Positions 41,921 to 50,863 of a DNA stretch of 64,000 nt are shown in pieces. The notes beneath the pieces were generated by a model. The model was not told the origin of the DNA. It was given only the letters and a program-made list of their open reading frames with translations, and made no database searches. The position numbers were made by a program, and so were the translations under genes. The DNA comes from Candidatus Bathyarchaeota archaeon (lineage in GTDB: Archaea > Thermoproteota > Bathyarchaeia > Bathyarchaeales > Bathycorpusculaceae). Within the stretch, counting starts at the first letter, position 1. Every line of letters begins with the position of its first letter. Location: positions 1 through 64,000 of the forward strand of contig JACAEI010000039.1 of assembly GCA_013388905.1 (NCBI GenBank). Direction: 5' to 3'.

Positions 41921-41941
41921 CCTCCTTTATTTGTGGAGGGC
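41921..41941 (+). promoter_or_regulatory. Hairpin masking the ribosome binding site of the NusA-like gene
   Basis: CCCTCC (41921-41926) pairs with GGAGGG (41936-41941) across a 9-nt loop. GGAGGG is also the only good ribosome site for the GTG start at 41952. Pairing would reduce translation of that gene, so it may be a switch, or a partial terminator after alba. Confidence 0.45.
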
Positions 41942-41951
41942 GTCTTTAAAG

Positions 41952-42461
41952 GTGAAAACAACACTATGCAGTTTCTGTTTGAAAAGTGGAATACTGTGTC
42001 AAAAGTGTTCAGAAAAAGTTAGGTCTGGCGAGGTCAGCGAGTTAGATCTGAAAATTGCTCAGTTATTGCTGTCTCTGGAAGAAAAGTATCCCTCTCTTCA
42101 AAGCGTGTATTTTAGGGGAGCAGTTGATGCGGGCAAGACCTTGGCAATTATTGTTGGTTCTGGTGATGTGCCTCGTCTTTTGGGTTTTGGTGGAAAAATA
42201 ATCCGAGCCTTAGGTGAAGAAATTGGTCGAAACATTCGCGTTTTAGAGTATGGAGTCGATGACCGGAAGTTTTTGGAGGATTTATTTGCGCCATTAAGCA
42301 TTTTGACGATTAATACAATTTGGTTGCCTGATGGTACCACTGAAACGCGAGTTATTTTGAGAAAGAGGCGTGGTTCTCAGCCACCTTTTGATGTAAAGGC
42401 TTTAAAGGAGATTGCCCGTAAAGTTCGGAAAATGACTTTACGTGTAGAGTTTACAGACTAG
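41952..42461 (+). CDS. NusA-like KH-domain protein with zinc ribbon
   Basis: An N-terminal zinc ribbon (CSFCLKSGILCQKC) and a long helix are followed by a KH domain with its GXXG loop (LLGFGGKIIRALGEEIGRNI) and a C-terminal RNA-binding-like region (PLSILTINTIWLPDGTTETR, KKMTLRVEF-like end). It fits archaeal transcription elongation factor NusA-like proteins found before aspS. I use GTG 41952 (169 aa), 10 nt after GGAGGG; the frame extends to 41904. AspS begins 20 nt after its stop. Confidence 0.8.
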   Translation: MKTTLCSFCLKSGILCQKCSEKVRSGEVSELDLKIAQLLLSLEEKYPSLQSVYFRGAVDAGKTLAIIVGSGDVPRLLGFGGKIIRALGEEIGRNIRVLEYGVDDRKFLEDLFAPLSILTINTIWLPDGTTETRVILRKRRGSQPPFDVKALKEIARKVRKMTLRVEFTD

Positions 42462-42481
42462 TAATAGAGAGGTGTGAACCC

Positions 42482-43801
42482 ATGAAGTTGGATGCGATAG
42501 GTGATTGGCGTAGGACGCATTATTCTGTCGAAGTCAAGCCTGAAATGGATGGTGAAGAGGTTACTCTTTTTGGTTGGGTTCAAGAAGTACGAGATTTAGG
42601 TGGCATTCGTTTTGTTATATTGCAGGATAAGGAGGGCACTCTTCAGGTTACTGTCCCGCGAAAGAAATTAAGCAGCGAAGTTTTGTCGAAGTCTGATGCG
42701 TTGCAAAAGCGATATAGCATTGGTGTGAAAGGCGTTGTTAAAAAAACCGAGATGACACCTAGAGGTTTCGAAGTGCTTCCGAAGGAAATCAAGATTTTCA
42801 GCACAGCTACTCCTCAATTGCCTATTGACGTGTCTGGAAAAACGCCAGCAAATCTCGAGACTCGGCTTAATGCACGAGCATTAGACCTTTGTCGAGAAGA
42901 AAACATAGCCATTTTTAAGATTCAGCACACAGCAATAGAAACGATACGTGAATTCTTATTTAAGTGTGGCTTTATCGAAGTTTACACTCCACGCATAATT
43001 GCTTCAGCAACAGAAGGCGGTGCAGCACTATTTTCTGTTGACTACTTCGAACAGAAGGCGTTTCTTGCGCAAAGCCCGCAATTATACAAGGAACAGCTTG
43101 TCATGAGCTTAGAAAAAGTCTTTGAAGTTGGCCCGTTTTTTAGAGCTGAAGAATCTCATACGCGCATCCATTCTAGCGAGTTTATTTCGGTGGACATTGA
43201 ACAGGCGTTTGCTGATGCTGAAGACGTGATGCAGCTGCTTGAGCAAACTATTCAACATGTTTGCAAGGCTGTTAATGAAAAACGCTCGAAAGAACTGGCA
43301 ATATTAAAAAGCAAAGTGGAAGTGCCGGAATTACCTTTCAAACGCATAACCTACGACAAAGCTCTCTACGATCTCAAAAAGAAAGGCGCAGAGATTCCGT
43401 GGGGTGAAGACATACCTACGCCAGCGCTTAGAACCTTGGGCAAAATTCATCCATACTTCTATTTTATAACTGATTGGCCTACACACTCTAAAGCCTTCTA
43501 CATTAAGCCAAGAGATGACAACCCAGACGTGTGTGAAGGTTTTGACTTGATGTGGCGTTGGCTGGAACTGGTTTCTGGTGGAACAAGAATTGCATCAAAG
43601 GAGCTTTTGGTTAAGCGTTTAGAGGAGAAAGGTTTGAATCCGAAGTCGTTTAAGTATCATTTAGAGGCTTTTGATTATGGTATGCCACCGCACGCAGGCT
43701 GGGCTATTGGTTTGGGTAGACTTATTATGATGTTGACTGGGAAAAAGAATCTACGAGAAGTGACGCTTTATCCAAGGGACAAGTTCAGACTAACGCCATA
43801 A
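42482..43801 (+). CDS. aspS: Aspartyl-tRNA synthetase, archaeal type
   Basis: Charges tRNA with aspartate. The OB-fold anticodon domain (EEVTLFGWVQEVRDLGGIRF) is followed by class II motifs: motif 1 near CGFIEVYTPRI, motif 2 FRAEESHTRIHSSEF, motif 3 GMPPHAGWAIGLGRLIMMLTG (in part), and the family end DKFRLTP. Archaeal length (439 aa). AGAGGTGTGAACCC precedes the ATG. Whether it also charges tRNA-Asn cannot be told for sure from what I see. Confidence 0.97.
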   Translation: MKLDAIGDWRRTHYSVEVKPEMDGEEVTLFGWVQEVRDLGGIRFVILQDKEGTLQVTVPRKKLSSEVLSKSDALQKRYSIGVKGVVKKTEMTPRGFEVLPKEIKIFSTATPQLPIDVSGKTPANLETRLNARALDLCREENIAIFKIQHTAIETIREFLFKCGFIEVYTPRIIASATEGGAALFSVDYFEQKAFLAQSPQLYKEQLVMSLEKVFEVGPFFRAEESHTRIHSSEFISVDIEQAFADAEDVMQLLEQTIQHVCKAVNEKRSKELAILKSKVEVPELPFKRITYDKALYDLKKKGAEIPWGEDIPTPALRTLGKIHPYFYFITDWPTHSKAFYIKPRDDNPDVCEGFDLMWRWLELVSGGTRIASKELLVKRLEEKGLNPKSFKYHLEAFDYGMPPHAGWAIGLGRLIMMLTGKKNLREVTLYPRDKFRLTP

Positions 43802-43937
43802 AGCCTTTAGCTCTTGGCGGTGCCTAGGCTCCCTTATTTATAGATTGAATTTTAGGTTCTATAATTGCTTTATAGAAGTATGCTACAGAATGGATAAAGC
43901 GTAGTGTTACCTAGTGTTTATGGGAGAAGGAGAGATT

Positions 43938-44375
43938 ATGAAAAAATCTATTCTATTGTCTCTTTCAGTGGCGACGCTAATTGTTATTGCTAGTTTCTCG
44001 GCTGTGGGTTTGAACAATCAGTCATTTGTTTCTCTGGCATGCGAAGCTGAAGGCGGCATTGTCGACAAAACGCCAAGCGAAGCATTCAAAGTGAAAATTG
44101 TCTTCAAGAACACGGGAAAGACTGAAGGCACATGGTCAGTTAACATAGCCTTCGAAGGTGAAGTGTGGACTTGGAGCGGAACGCCGCAGACTCTTACACT
44201 TAAGCCTAGTAAAACGAAAGCTCTGACATGGAATGGCACTGTTCCATCCAATGCGCCGATAGATTCAGTTGCAAGACTAATAGTGTATTACAACGATTCC
44301 TTCACGGCATTAGATTGGTGGATACATGTGATTTCTAGTGCAGAACTAACTATAACCTCAAGCACAGTAGAATAA
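43938..44375 (+). CDS. Secreted protein of unknown function with Ig-like fold
   Basis: A signal peptide (MKKSILLSLSVATLIVIASF) is followed by a single beta-rich domain (FKVKIVFKNTGKTEGTWSVNIAFEG in part) like the archaeal Ig-like or CARDB-type domains. 145 aa. AAGGAGAG lies 5 nt before the ATG at 43938. No family named. It may be an extracellular or envelope component. Confidence 0.7.
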   Translation: MKKSILLSLSVATLIVIASFSAVGLNNQSFVSLACEAEGGIVDKTPSEAFKVKIVFKNTGKTEGTWSVNIAFEGEVWTWSGTPQTLTLKPSKTKALTWNGTVPSNAPIDSVARLIVYYNDSFTALDWWIHVISSAELTITSSTVE

Positions 44376-44442
44376 AAATGGCTTAATACAAGCTTACCGA
44401 TTTCACTTCGCAAGAGACTTCAGCAAATTCCGAAGTTTCTTC

Positions 44443-44816
44443 TTAATCTTTTGCGTCTAACAAACTCTTCATCAGACATGATATGATCTCTGCATATTCT
44501 GATGCCTCAAGTTTTGTCATAAAATCAAGGTCTTCTAGTTCGGATACTTTATCTTCGTATTCTGATGAGCCGCAGCATTCTTCTATTTCAGCTTTTATAT
44601 CGACAAGTTGATTGAGGTCTTTCTCGTCATATTTTATGTTGAATCCGATTTTTTCAATGAATCAAGTGTCTCTGCTTCTTGTTGTTTTGCAAGTTTTCGA
44701 TTTTTTAGAGTTCGTGTGGATGCTTTTCCAACACTGAGAAAGTTTCCGCGGTTGTTCTGTAATAGCTTTCGATGAGGTGACCCAAACGTTCTTCGCGTAC
44801 TACCTACAGATAACAC
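44443..44816 (-). pseudogene. Frameshifted gene for an acidic helical protein
   Basis: Two minus-strand frames join well. The upstream frame (GTG 44816) ends RKLAKQQEAETLDSLKK, then stops. The other frame continues IGFNIKYDEKDLNQLVDIKA and on, acidic and helical, to TAA at 44443. They meet at a run of six A (44649-44654, T on the plus strand). One more A would join them as ETLDSLKKIGFNIKYDEKDL. The total would be about 124 aa. It may be a sequencing error, a recent mutation or slippage-dependent expression. No family recognised. Confidence 0.5.
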
Positions 44817-44968
44817 TCACCCCTTCTTTTTTTTAAAGTCTCGTCTGAACCTAAGTCGTTTTCCTCACTAAATGTTTCTTGAGCAGATTCTGAAGAATTT
44901 TAAAAGAAGAAAATTAGCAGAAAAAGCCTTCATTTACATCAATTTTATTTAAAATTGTCATAAAAGCT

Positions 44969-44978
44969 GATAAATAAG
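44969..44978 (+). promoter_or_regulatory. TATA box for purF
   Basis: GATAAATAAG predicts a start near 44999, leaving a leader of about 16 nt with GGAG (45001-45004) before the first purF codon. This short leader argues against a distant upstream start codon. Confidence 0.45.
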
Positions 44979-45014
44979 CAATTCTTATTGGCAACTCGTA
45001 GGAGTGGAACTTAA

Positions 45015-46499
45015 ATAGGCTGTGGTGTATTCGGAGCAAAAAACTTCGAAAAACAGCCCGTTTTCCCATATGTATACTGGGGTATGCGTGCCCAAAACCA
45101 CCGAGGGCACCAGTCGCATGGTTTTCTTACTTATGATGATGGAAAGTTTCACATTTACAGAAATCTCGACCTCATACCAAAAATAAACACAAGTGCCATC
45201 CAAGAATGGTTCGGGCGGTTGCCCGGACAAGTTGGCATAGCAAACGTTAGATACACAACTTCTGGGAAATGCGACGAAAAATCTCTCATAAGGGGAACAC
45301 AACCCGTAACAGCCTCAAAAGACGGTTTAAAAGTGGCTATTTCATTTAATGGCAATGTTGTCAATACGTTTCCACTTAAAAAAGAAATTTGTGAAGAATT
45401 TCCTAGCTTTAGTTATGAATGCGACGCAGACCTAATCTGCAATAAACTCCTTATTGAACTAATGAGAAGCAAAGACTTAACATCAGCAGTTGAAACGTGC
45501 ATGCAAGAAATCGAAGGCGCCTTCTCAATAGCGGGTATAACGAAAAACGGCGAGTTCTTCGCCTTCCGGGATCCACATGGTATAAGACCACTCTGCGCGG
45601 GACATAGCGAAGACCACTCAATCCATGCATTCTCGTCTGAAACAGTAGGTTTGGATATAAACGGCTTTGTGAGAGACTTCGAAGTTAAGTCAGGTGAATT
45701 TATAACTATCTCCAAAAATGGTTTCAAAAGGGAGCAATTAGCCAATGGCCACAGAGCCTTTTGCGCCTTCGAATTTGCATATTTCGCTAGACCCGACTCC
45801 TGCTTTGATGATAAGTATGTTTACGAGGTAAGAGAGGAATTTGGAAGAAACCTCGTCAAGGAAAATCCAGACATCGTCAAGGATGCAGACATAATCATTT
45901 CATTGCCAGAAACTGGCGACGACGCTGCCATGGGTGTCCACGAAGCATCTAGTTTAAAGTGGGAAAGGGCTTCTCGAAGGCATCGCTACGTGACAGAACG
46001 TGCATTCATCCTCCTTAACAGAGAACGTTACGCAACCATAGACAAAAAAATCAACATTTTGGAGTCTAAAGTGAAGGGAAAACGTGTCATCGTAACCGAA
46101 GACAGCATAGTTCGCGGCGACACAACAAAAATCGTCATAGAAAAACTGCGCAAAATGGGCGCCAAAAAAGTCTACCTATTCGTCACGTTCCCACGTATAA
46201 TCGGACCATGCTTCTATGGAATTGACATGGCAACCTACGGCCAGCTAATCGGTTCAAAACATAACTCGGAGCAAATAGCTGAAATCATAAACGCAGACGC
46301 ATTATGCTATCAATCAATCGAAAACTTTGTAAAAGCCACGGGCTTCACACGGGATCAGCTGTGCCTAGCATGTGTAACAGGCAAATATCCAACGCCGTTG
46401 GCACAGAAAATTGCGGATGAGATGAAGAAAAGGTTTATGGACGGCTACAAGGAAACAGGAAGACTTTATGAAATAGAGGACGCGCTTCAGAAGTCTTAG
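45015..46499 (+). CDS. purF: Amidophosphoribosyltransferase
   Basis: First committed purine step: PRPP plus glutamine to phosphoribosylamine. The nucleophile segment is GCGVFGAKNFEKQPVFPYVY, followed by HRGHQSHGF, GIANVRYTTSG, FRDPHGIRPL and the PRPP loop VIVTEDSIVRGDTTK. The catalytic Cys is at 45021. There is no ATG, GTG or TTG between the in-frame stop TAA 45012 and the ATG at 45084, which would cut off the Cys. The codon at 45015 is ATA, 10 nt after GGAG. Either ATA is the start, or one A is missing near 45013, giving GTG 45004 (MELKIGCGVFG). Confidence 0.9.
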   Translation: MGCGVFGAKNFEKQPVFPYVYWGMRAQNHRGHQSHGFLTYDDGKFHIYRNLDLIPKINTSAIQEWFGRLPGQVGIANVRYTTSGKCDEKSLIRGTQPVTASKDGLKVAISFNGNVVNTFPLKKEICEEFPSFSYECDADLICNKLLIELMRSKDLTSAVETCMQEIEGAFSIAGITKNGEFFAFRDPHGIRPLCAGHSEDHSIHAFSSETVGLDINGFVRDFEVKSGEFITISKNGFKREQLANGHRAFCAFEFAYFARPDSCFDDKYVYEVREEFGRNLVKENPDIVKDADIIISLPETGDDAAMGVHEASSLKWERASRRHRYVTERAFILLNRERYATIDKKINILESKVKGKRVIVTEDSIVRGDTTKIVIEKLRKMGAKKVYLFVTFPRIIGPCFYGIDMATYGQLIGSKHNSEQIAEIINADALCYQSIENFVKATGFTRDQLCLACVTGKYPTPLAQKIADEMKKRFMDGYKETGRLYEIEDALQKS

Positions 46500-46554
46500 T
46501 GGCAAAACAAATTAGGGCTTTGCGCTTATTCTTGAATTTGATGGAAGTTAAGCC

Positions 46555-47964
46555 ATGGAGAAAGTGGGTATCCTCGTAGTATCATATGGTGCAAGAGAAA
46601 CCGCCATGATCGATGCCTTCACACGAAGCACAAACTATGATGTGGAAGTCTATGTCGCAGACAAACAGCGAAATCCATTCAACTTGAAAAGAGCAGCCAA
46701 ACATGTTGTGATACCAGACCTAAACATAGAGACGATATACAAATTCGCAGAAGTAAACAAAGACAAAATAGACTTCTGCATTGTTGGACCCGAAAAACCA
46801 ATAATAGAAGGCGTTCGCAACATAATAGAAAAACGCACACGCACACCAGTCATCTGCCCAACAAAAGAATACGCCATAGAAGCAAGCAAAGTCCAACAAC
46901 GATTCCTATTCCAACAAATCATGCCAGAAGTAAACCCCCGCTTCCAGATTTTCAATCTAAAAGACTACAAAAACCAACAAGAAACCAAAAAAGCAGTTTA
47001 CAAATGGCTCGACGAATTGGACAACAACGCTGTTGTGAAACCTGACAAGCCTGCAGCAGGAAAAGGCGTAGGCGTCTGGGGAGACCACTTTAATACTCGC
47101 GAACAACTCTTCGAACATTTTTTGGTCAATCTTCAGCACGGCTCTGTTATAATTGAGGAAAAAATAGAAGGCGAAGAATCCAGCTTTCAAGTTTTCTGCG
47201 ACGGCAAACACCTTGTGCCACTGCCAGAAACGAGAGATTACAAACGAGCCTTTGACGACGACAGGGGACCGCAAACTGGAGGCATGGGTTCCTACAAAAA
47301 TATAGGCGACTTTTTACCTTTTATGACTTCAATTGACAGAGCCAAAGAGATAGAAATAGTCAGCAACATCTTTCATAAATGGAAGATAAAAGACAGAACA
47401 GCCCTGCGAGGGTTACCTTTCTACGTGGCTTTTATGCACACTGGCAAAACACCGAAAATCCTTGAAAACAACAGCCGACCAGGAGACCCTGAAATAATCA
47501 ACATACTGCCCATACTAAAAGACGACTTTGTTGACATCTGTTTCAGAATCCTAGAAGGCAACTTAACACACATTGAACTGGAAAAGATGGCTTCGGTTGT
47601 GACTTATAAGGTTCCGCCAAACTACGGCGGATACGCAGACACGTTTCCAAATCAAGTCATTAAAGATGAGATTGGCAAACCAGTAGACCTAAATAAGGCA
47701 TATGAGTTGACCAAAAAATACGGGGATAGAATTCGTATTTATCCGGCAGCCATGGAACAGCGCAACAACGAAACATATGCCCTTACGTCTAGAGCTGTTG
47801 CTGTCGTTGGTATAGGCGAAAACATCGAAGAAGCCAGACAAATCTCTTTAGAAGGCATAAAAGCCATAAAAGGTGGAGCCCTTTGGAACAGAACCGACAT
47901 TGCCTCCAAACAACACATAGAGAAAAGCATAAAGCATATGGAAGAGTTGAGGCGCCGAAAGTGA
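46555..47964 (+). CDS. purD: Phosphoribosylamine-glycine ligase
   Basis: Second purine step. An ATP-grasp enzyme: ILVVSYGARETAMIDAFTRS, FCIVGPEKPIIEGVRN, VVKPDKPAAGKGVGVWGDHF, DYKRAFDDDRGPQTGGMGS and LENNSRPGDPEIINILP. 469 aa is slightly longer than bacterial PurD. It is the second gene after purF, 55 nt downstream. Its stop overlaps the HAD gene start (GTGA). Confidence 0.96.
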   Translation: MEKVGILVVSYGARETAMIDAFTRSTNYDVEVYVADKQRNPFNLKRAAKHVVIPDLNIETIYKFAEVNKDKIDFCIVGPEKPIIEGVRNIIEKRTRTPVICPTKEYAIEASKVQQRFLFQQIMPEVNPRFQIFNLKDYKNQQETKKAVYKWLDELDNNAVVKPDKPAAGKGVGVWGDHFNTREQLFEHFLVNLQHGSVIIEEKIEGEESSFQVFCDGKHLVPLPETRDYKRAFDDDRGPQTGGMGSYKNIGDFLPFMTSIDRAKEIEIVSNIFHKWKIKDRTALRGLPFYVAFMHTGKTPKILENNSRPGDPEIINILPILKDDFVDICFRILEGNLTHIELEKMASVVTYKVPPNYGGYADTFPNQVIKDEIGKPVDLNKAYELTKKYGDRIRIYPAAMEQRNNETYALTSRAVAVVGIGENIEEARQISLEGIKAIKGGALWNRTDIASKQHIEKSIKHMEELRRRK

Positions 47965-49043
47965 AACGAGTTTTCATATCAGACTGCGAAGGTCCAATCT
48001 CAAAAAATGACAATGCCTTTGAATTAACAACTCATTTTGTTCCAAACGGCAACAAGCTATTCACTGTTATAAGCAGATACGACGATGTTTTAGCAGACAT
48101 TTTGAAAAGGCCAAATTACAAGGCTGGCGACACCTTAAAACTGATTTTGCCTTTTCTTAAGGCTTATGATGTTACTGATAGCAAAATGCATGAATTTTCA
48201 ATGCGGAACTTGGTTTTAATCGCTGGAATAAAAGGTGCACTTGAGTGTATAAGAAAAGTGGCTGACGCTTACATTGTTAGCACAAGTTACGAGCATTACA
48301 TAAAGGCTTTGTGCCAGACATTAGATTTTCCGTATGAAAACACCTACTGTACAAGACTTAGCCTTGACAAATACTACTTGACAAGCGAGGAAAAGAAAAA
48401 ACTACAAAGCACTGCGAAAGAAATTGCGCAGATGTCCATAATCGAAATTCCCTTCGAAGCAAAAACACTAAAAGATTTTCCAAAGAAAGATCAAAATATA
48501 ATTCGCCGATTGGACGAGATTTTCTGGAAAGAAATTACATGTACTGACTGCGGAAGAATATTCTCCGAGGTTAACCCAGTCGGAGGTAGCGAAAAAGCCA
48601 ATGCCCTAAAGGATATAGCCAAAAGGAAAGGTGTTGCATTGAAAGACGTCATGTATGTCGGCGACAGCATAACAGATATTGAAGCTTTCAAACTTGTAAA
48701 GGAAAATGGGGGCTTAACGGTTTCTTTTAACGGTAATCAATATGCCATAAAAAACGCTGAAATTGCTATTCTATCCGAAAATGGTATAGTAACCGCTGTT
48801 TTAGCAGAAGTTTTCAGTAGATTTGGGAGGCAACAAGCCTTAAACCTTGCCAAACACTGGAATAGTGAAGCATTAAAGAAAAGCCCAATAAGCCAAGCAT
48901 TACTTGACAGCCTTTTCACATTATATCCCGACGAATTGCCTAAAGTTAAAATAATAATAAGCGAAAATATGGAGAATCTAGCAAAAGAAAGCAGCGAGTT
49001 TAGAAAAAAGGTTAGAGGAGAAGCCATCGGAAGATTGGGATGA
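47961..49043 (+). CDS. HAD-superfamily protein, EhaR-like
   Basis: Phosphatase-like: motif I is FISDCEGPISKNDNAF (D-x-E where D-x-D is usual) and motif IV is MYVGDSITDIEAF. A Cys pair (CTDCGRIFSE) and GGSEKANALKDIA lie between. It resembles archaeal HAD proteins named for energy-converting hydrogenase subunit EhaR, but no hydrogenase genes are present here. GTG 47961 overlaps the purD stop by 4 nt; ftr starts at once after its stop. Its substrate may belong to purine or C1 metabolism, by position only. Confidence 0.78.
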   Translation: MKRVFISDCEGPISKNDNAFELTTHFVPNGNKLFTVISRYDDVLADILKRPNYKAGDTLKLILPFLKAYDVTDSKMHEFSMRNLVLIAGIKGALECIRKVADAYIVSTSYEHYIKALCQTLDFPYENTYCTRLSLDKYYLTSEEKKKLQSTAKEIAQMSIIEIPFEAKTLKDFPKKDQNIIRRLDEIFWKEITCTDCGRIFSEVNPVGGSEKANALKDIAKRKGVALKDVMYVGDSITDIEAFKLVKENGGLTVSFNGNQYAIKNAEIAILSENGIVTAVLAEVFSRFGRQQALNLAKHWNSEALKKSPISQALLDSLFTLYPDELPKVKIIISENMENLAKESSEFRKKVRGEAIGRLG

Positions 49044-49955
49044 ATGGTTAAAAAAACTATTATAGACGATACTTATGCGGAGGCTTTTGAAGGCGTTTTT
49101 TGTCGAGTAATAGTAACTGCTGATGACGAGGAAACTTTGCGAAGGGCTGCAGAAGACGCCACAGCTACACCGTCCATAGTTATAGGCAGAGTGGAAGGTG
49201 GAATAGAAAAATGGTTGAGCGAAAAAGCAACGCCTGACAAGCGCAAAGGTGCCATGCTTCAGTTTTGGGGAGGAATAGATTCTAAAAAGCCTTTTTCTGA
49301 TTCCTTGAAAAAGTTTGAGATTGAGCTTTCTTATAGGATTCGCCAAGATATTCTTGTCAAGCCTTTCACAGCTGTTTTTGATGCTATGCCCAATTGTGAA
49401 GGAAAGATAGACATGATGGAACGTGTCGGACATTGCGGCGACGGTTATGAATGGGTGGAGAAACGTCATGGACGCGAAGTAATAGTAGTGCCTATAATGG
49501 TTCCTGATTTCATTATCGAACGATGTTTAGGCTATGCGCATGGCGTTATGGGCGCAAACTTTTGGATAATGTGTAGAACAAAAGAGTCTCTAAAAAAGGC
49601 TGGAGAAAAAGCGTTAGAAGCAATACATAAAATTGAAGGCGTAATAACATCTTTCGGCATTTGCTCTGCAGGCTCAAAGCCTGAAACACGTTTTCCATGG
49701 ATAGGACCAACAACTAATCACCCATATTGTCCATCTCTTAAACGAAAATTGGGTAAAGCGTCAAAGGTGCCTGAGGACGTTGGCTATATTCCTGAAATAG
49801 TGATTAATGGTGTTTCGTTGCAAGCGGTTAAAAAGGCTATGAAAGTTGGAATGGCAGCAGCATTAGACGTTGATGGCGTAGTGCGGATTTCTGCAGGAAA
49901 CTACGATGGAAAACTTGGCAATTACAAGATTTATTTACGTGAGCTGTTTCCATGA
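49044..49955 (+). CDS. ftr: Formylmethanofuran:tetrahydromethanopterin formyltransferase
   Basis: Moves a formyl group between methanofuran and tetrahydromethanopterin. [62 protein letters not shown] (in part), [41 protein letters not shown] (in part) and [20 protein letters not shown] fit Ftr throughout. 303 aa. No other archaeal C1-pathway gene is in the window. It sits inside a purine operon, where formyl donors are used. Confidence 0.96.
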   Translation: MVKKTIIDDTYAEAFEGVFCRVIVTADDEETLRRAAEDATATPSIVIGRVEGGIEKWLSEKATPDKRKGAMLQFWGGIDSKKPFSDSLKKFEIELSYRIRQDILVKPFTAVFDAMPNCEGKIDMMERVGHCGDGYEWVEKRHGREVIVVPIMVPDFIIERCLGYAHGVMGANFWIMCRTKESLKKAGEKALEAIHKIEGVITSFGICSAGSKPETRFPWIGPTTNHPYCPSLKRKLGKASKVPEDVGYIPEIVINGVSLQAVKKAMKVGMAAALDVDGVVRISAGNYDGKLGNYKIYLRELFP

Positions 49956-50863
49956 AACGTTTTGACGCTGTCGGGTTTGGCGGATTAAACGTAGATAAAC
50001 TCTTCAAAGTAAACAAAATAGCGGGGGCTGAAGAGGAAAGCTTCATAACGGACTATGAGGAATCTTGTGGGGGTTCAGCAGCAAACACCACTGTTGGTTT
50101 ATCGAGGCTAGGATGCAAAGTGGGTTTTGTTGGGAAAGTTGCCGACGACAGAGAAGGTAGGATGCTAACTGAAGATTTTCGCAGAGAAGGCGTAGACACG
50201 GGCGGCATAATTTATTCAAAGCGTGGAAGAAGTGGTTCAGTCATGGGTTTCGTTGACGACGAAGGCGAAAGAGCATTATACGTAGACCCAGGCGTAAACG
50301 ACACATTAGAGTTTAATGAAATAAATTTGAAATATGCTTTTCAAACATGTTTTCTGCACATCACGTCGTTTGTTGGAGAAAAATCCTTCCAAACTCAGCA
50401 AAGGCTTGTAGAGTCGCTTCCAGAAAACGTTAAGTTAAGCTTTGATCCGGGAGAATTTTACGCAAGAAAAGGCATTGCGCTTGAATCAATAGTAAAGCGG
50501 ACGTTTGTTCTTATGCCGAATCAAAAAGAACTGGAGCTATTGACCAAAACAGTAAGCTACAGAGAAGGAGCCAAAGCTCTGCTGAAAAAAGGCGTAAAAA
50601 TTGTTGCAGTAAAGTTAGGCAGCAGAGGTTGCTATGTAACAGACGGAAAAGTAAATCATCTTATAAAACCGTTCAAAGTGAAAGTTCTGGACACAACAGG
50701 TGCCGGAGACGCCTTCTGTGCAGGTTTTCTTTTCGGCTTGATTAAAGGTAAAAGCCTATATGACTGTGGAAGGCTTGGCAATTTTGTTGCTTCAAGATGC
50801 ATAATGAAAATGGGCGCTAGACCTGGGCTTCCATATCTTAAGGATTTAAAATTTCTTGGTTAG
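49952..50863 (+). CDS. PfkB-family sugar or nucleoside kinase
   Basis: A ribokinase-like ATP-dependent kinase: [50 protein letters not shown], and the C-terminal catalytic [18 protein letters not shown] with the base Asp. Start overlaps ftr by 4 nt. Substrate unknown; ribose or a nucleoside fits the purine setting. Its 3' end overlaps convergent purQ by 18 nt. Confidence 0.9.
   Translation: MKRFDAVGFGGLNVDKLFKVNKIAGAEEESFITDYEESCGGSAANTTVGLSRLGCKVGFVGKVADDREGRMLTEDFRREGVDTGGIIYSKRGRSGSVMGFVDDEGERALYVDPGVNDTLEFNEINLKYAFQTCFLHITSFVGEKSFQTQQRLVESLPENVKLSFDPGEFYARKGIALESIVKRTFVLMPNQKELELLTKTVSYREGAKALLKKGVKIVAVKLGSRGCYVTDGKVNHLIKPFKVKVLDTTGAGDAFCAGFLFGLIKGKSLYDCGRLGNFVASRCIMKMGARPGLPYLKDLKFLG

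Noticed and set aside
44376-45014. Upstream exon of purF beginning far before 45015
   Set aside because: An in-frame stop lies directly before 45015 and no bulge-helix-bulge arrangement could be built there; the TATA box at 44969 also argues against it.
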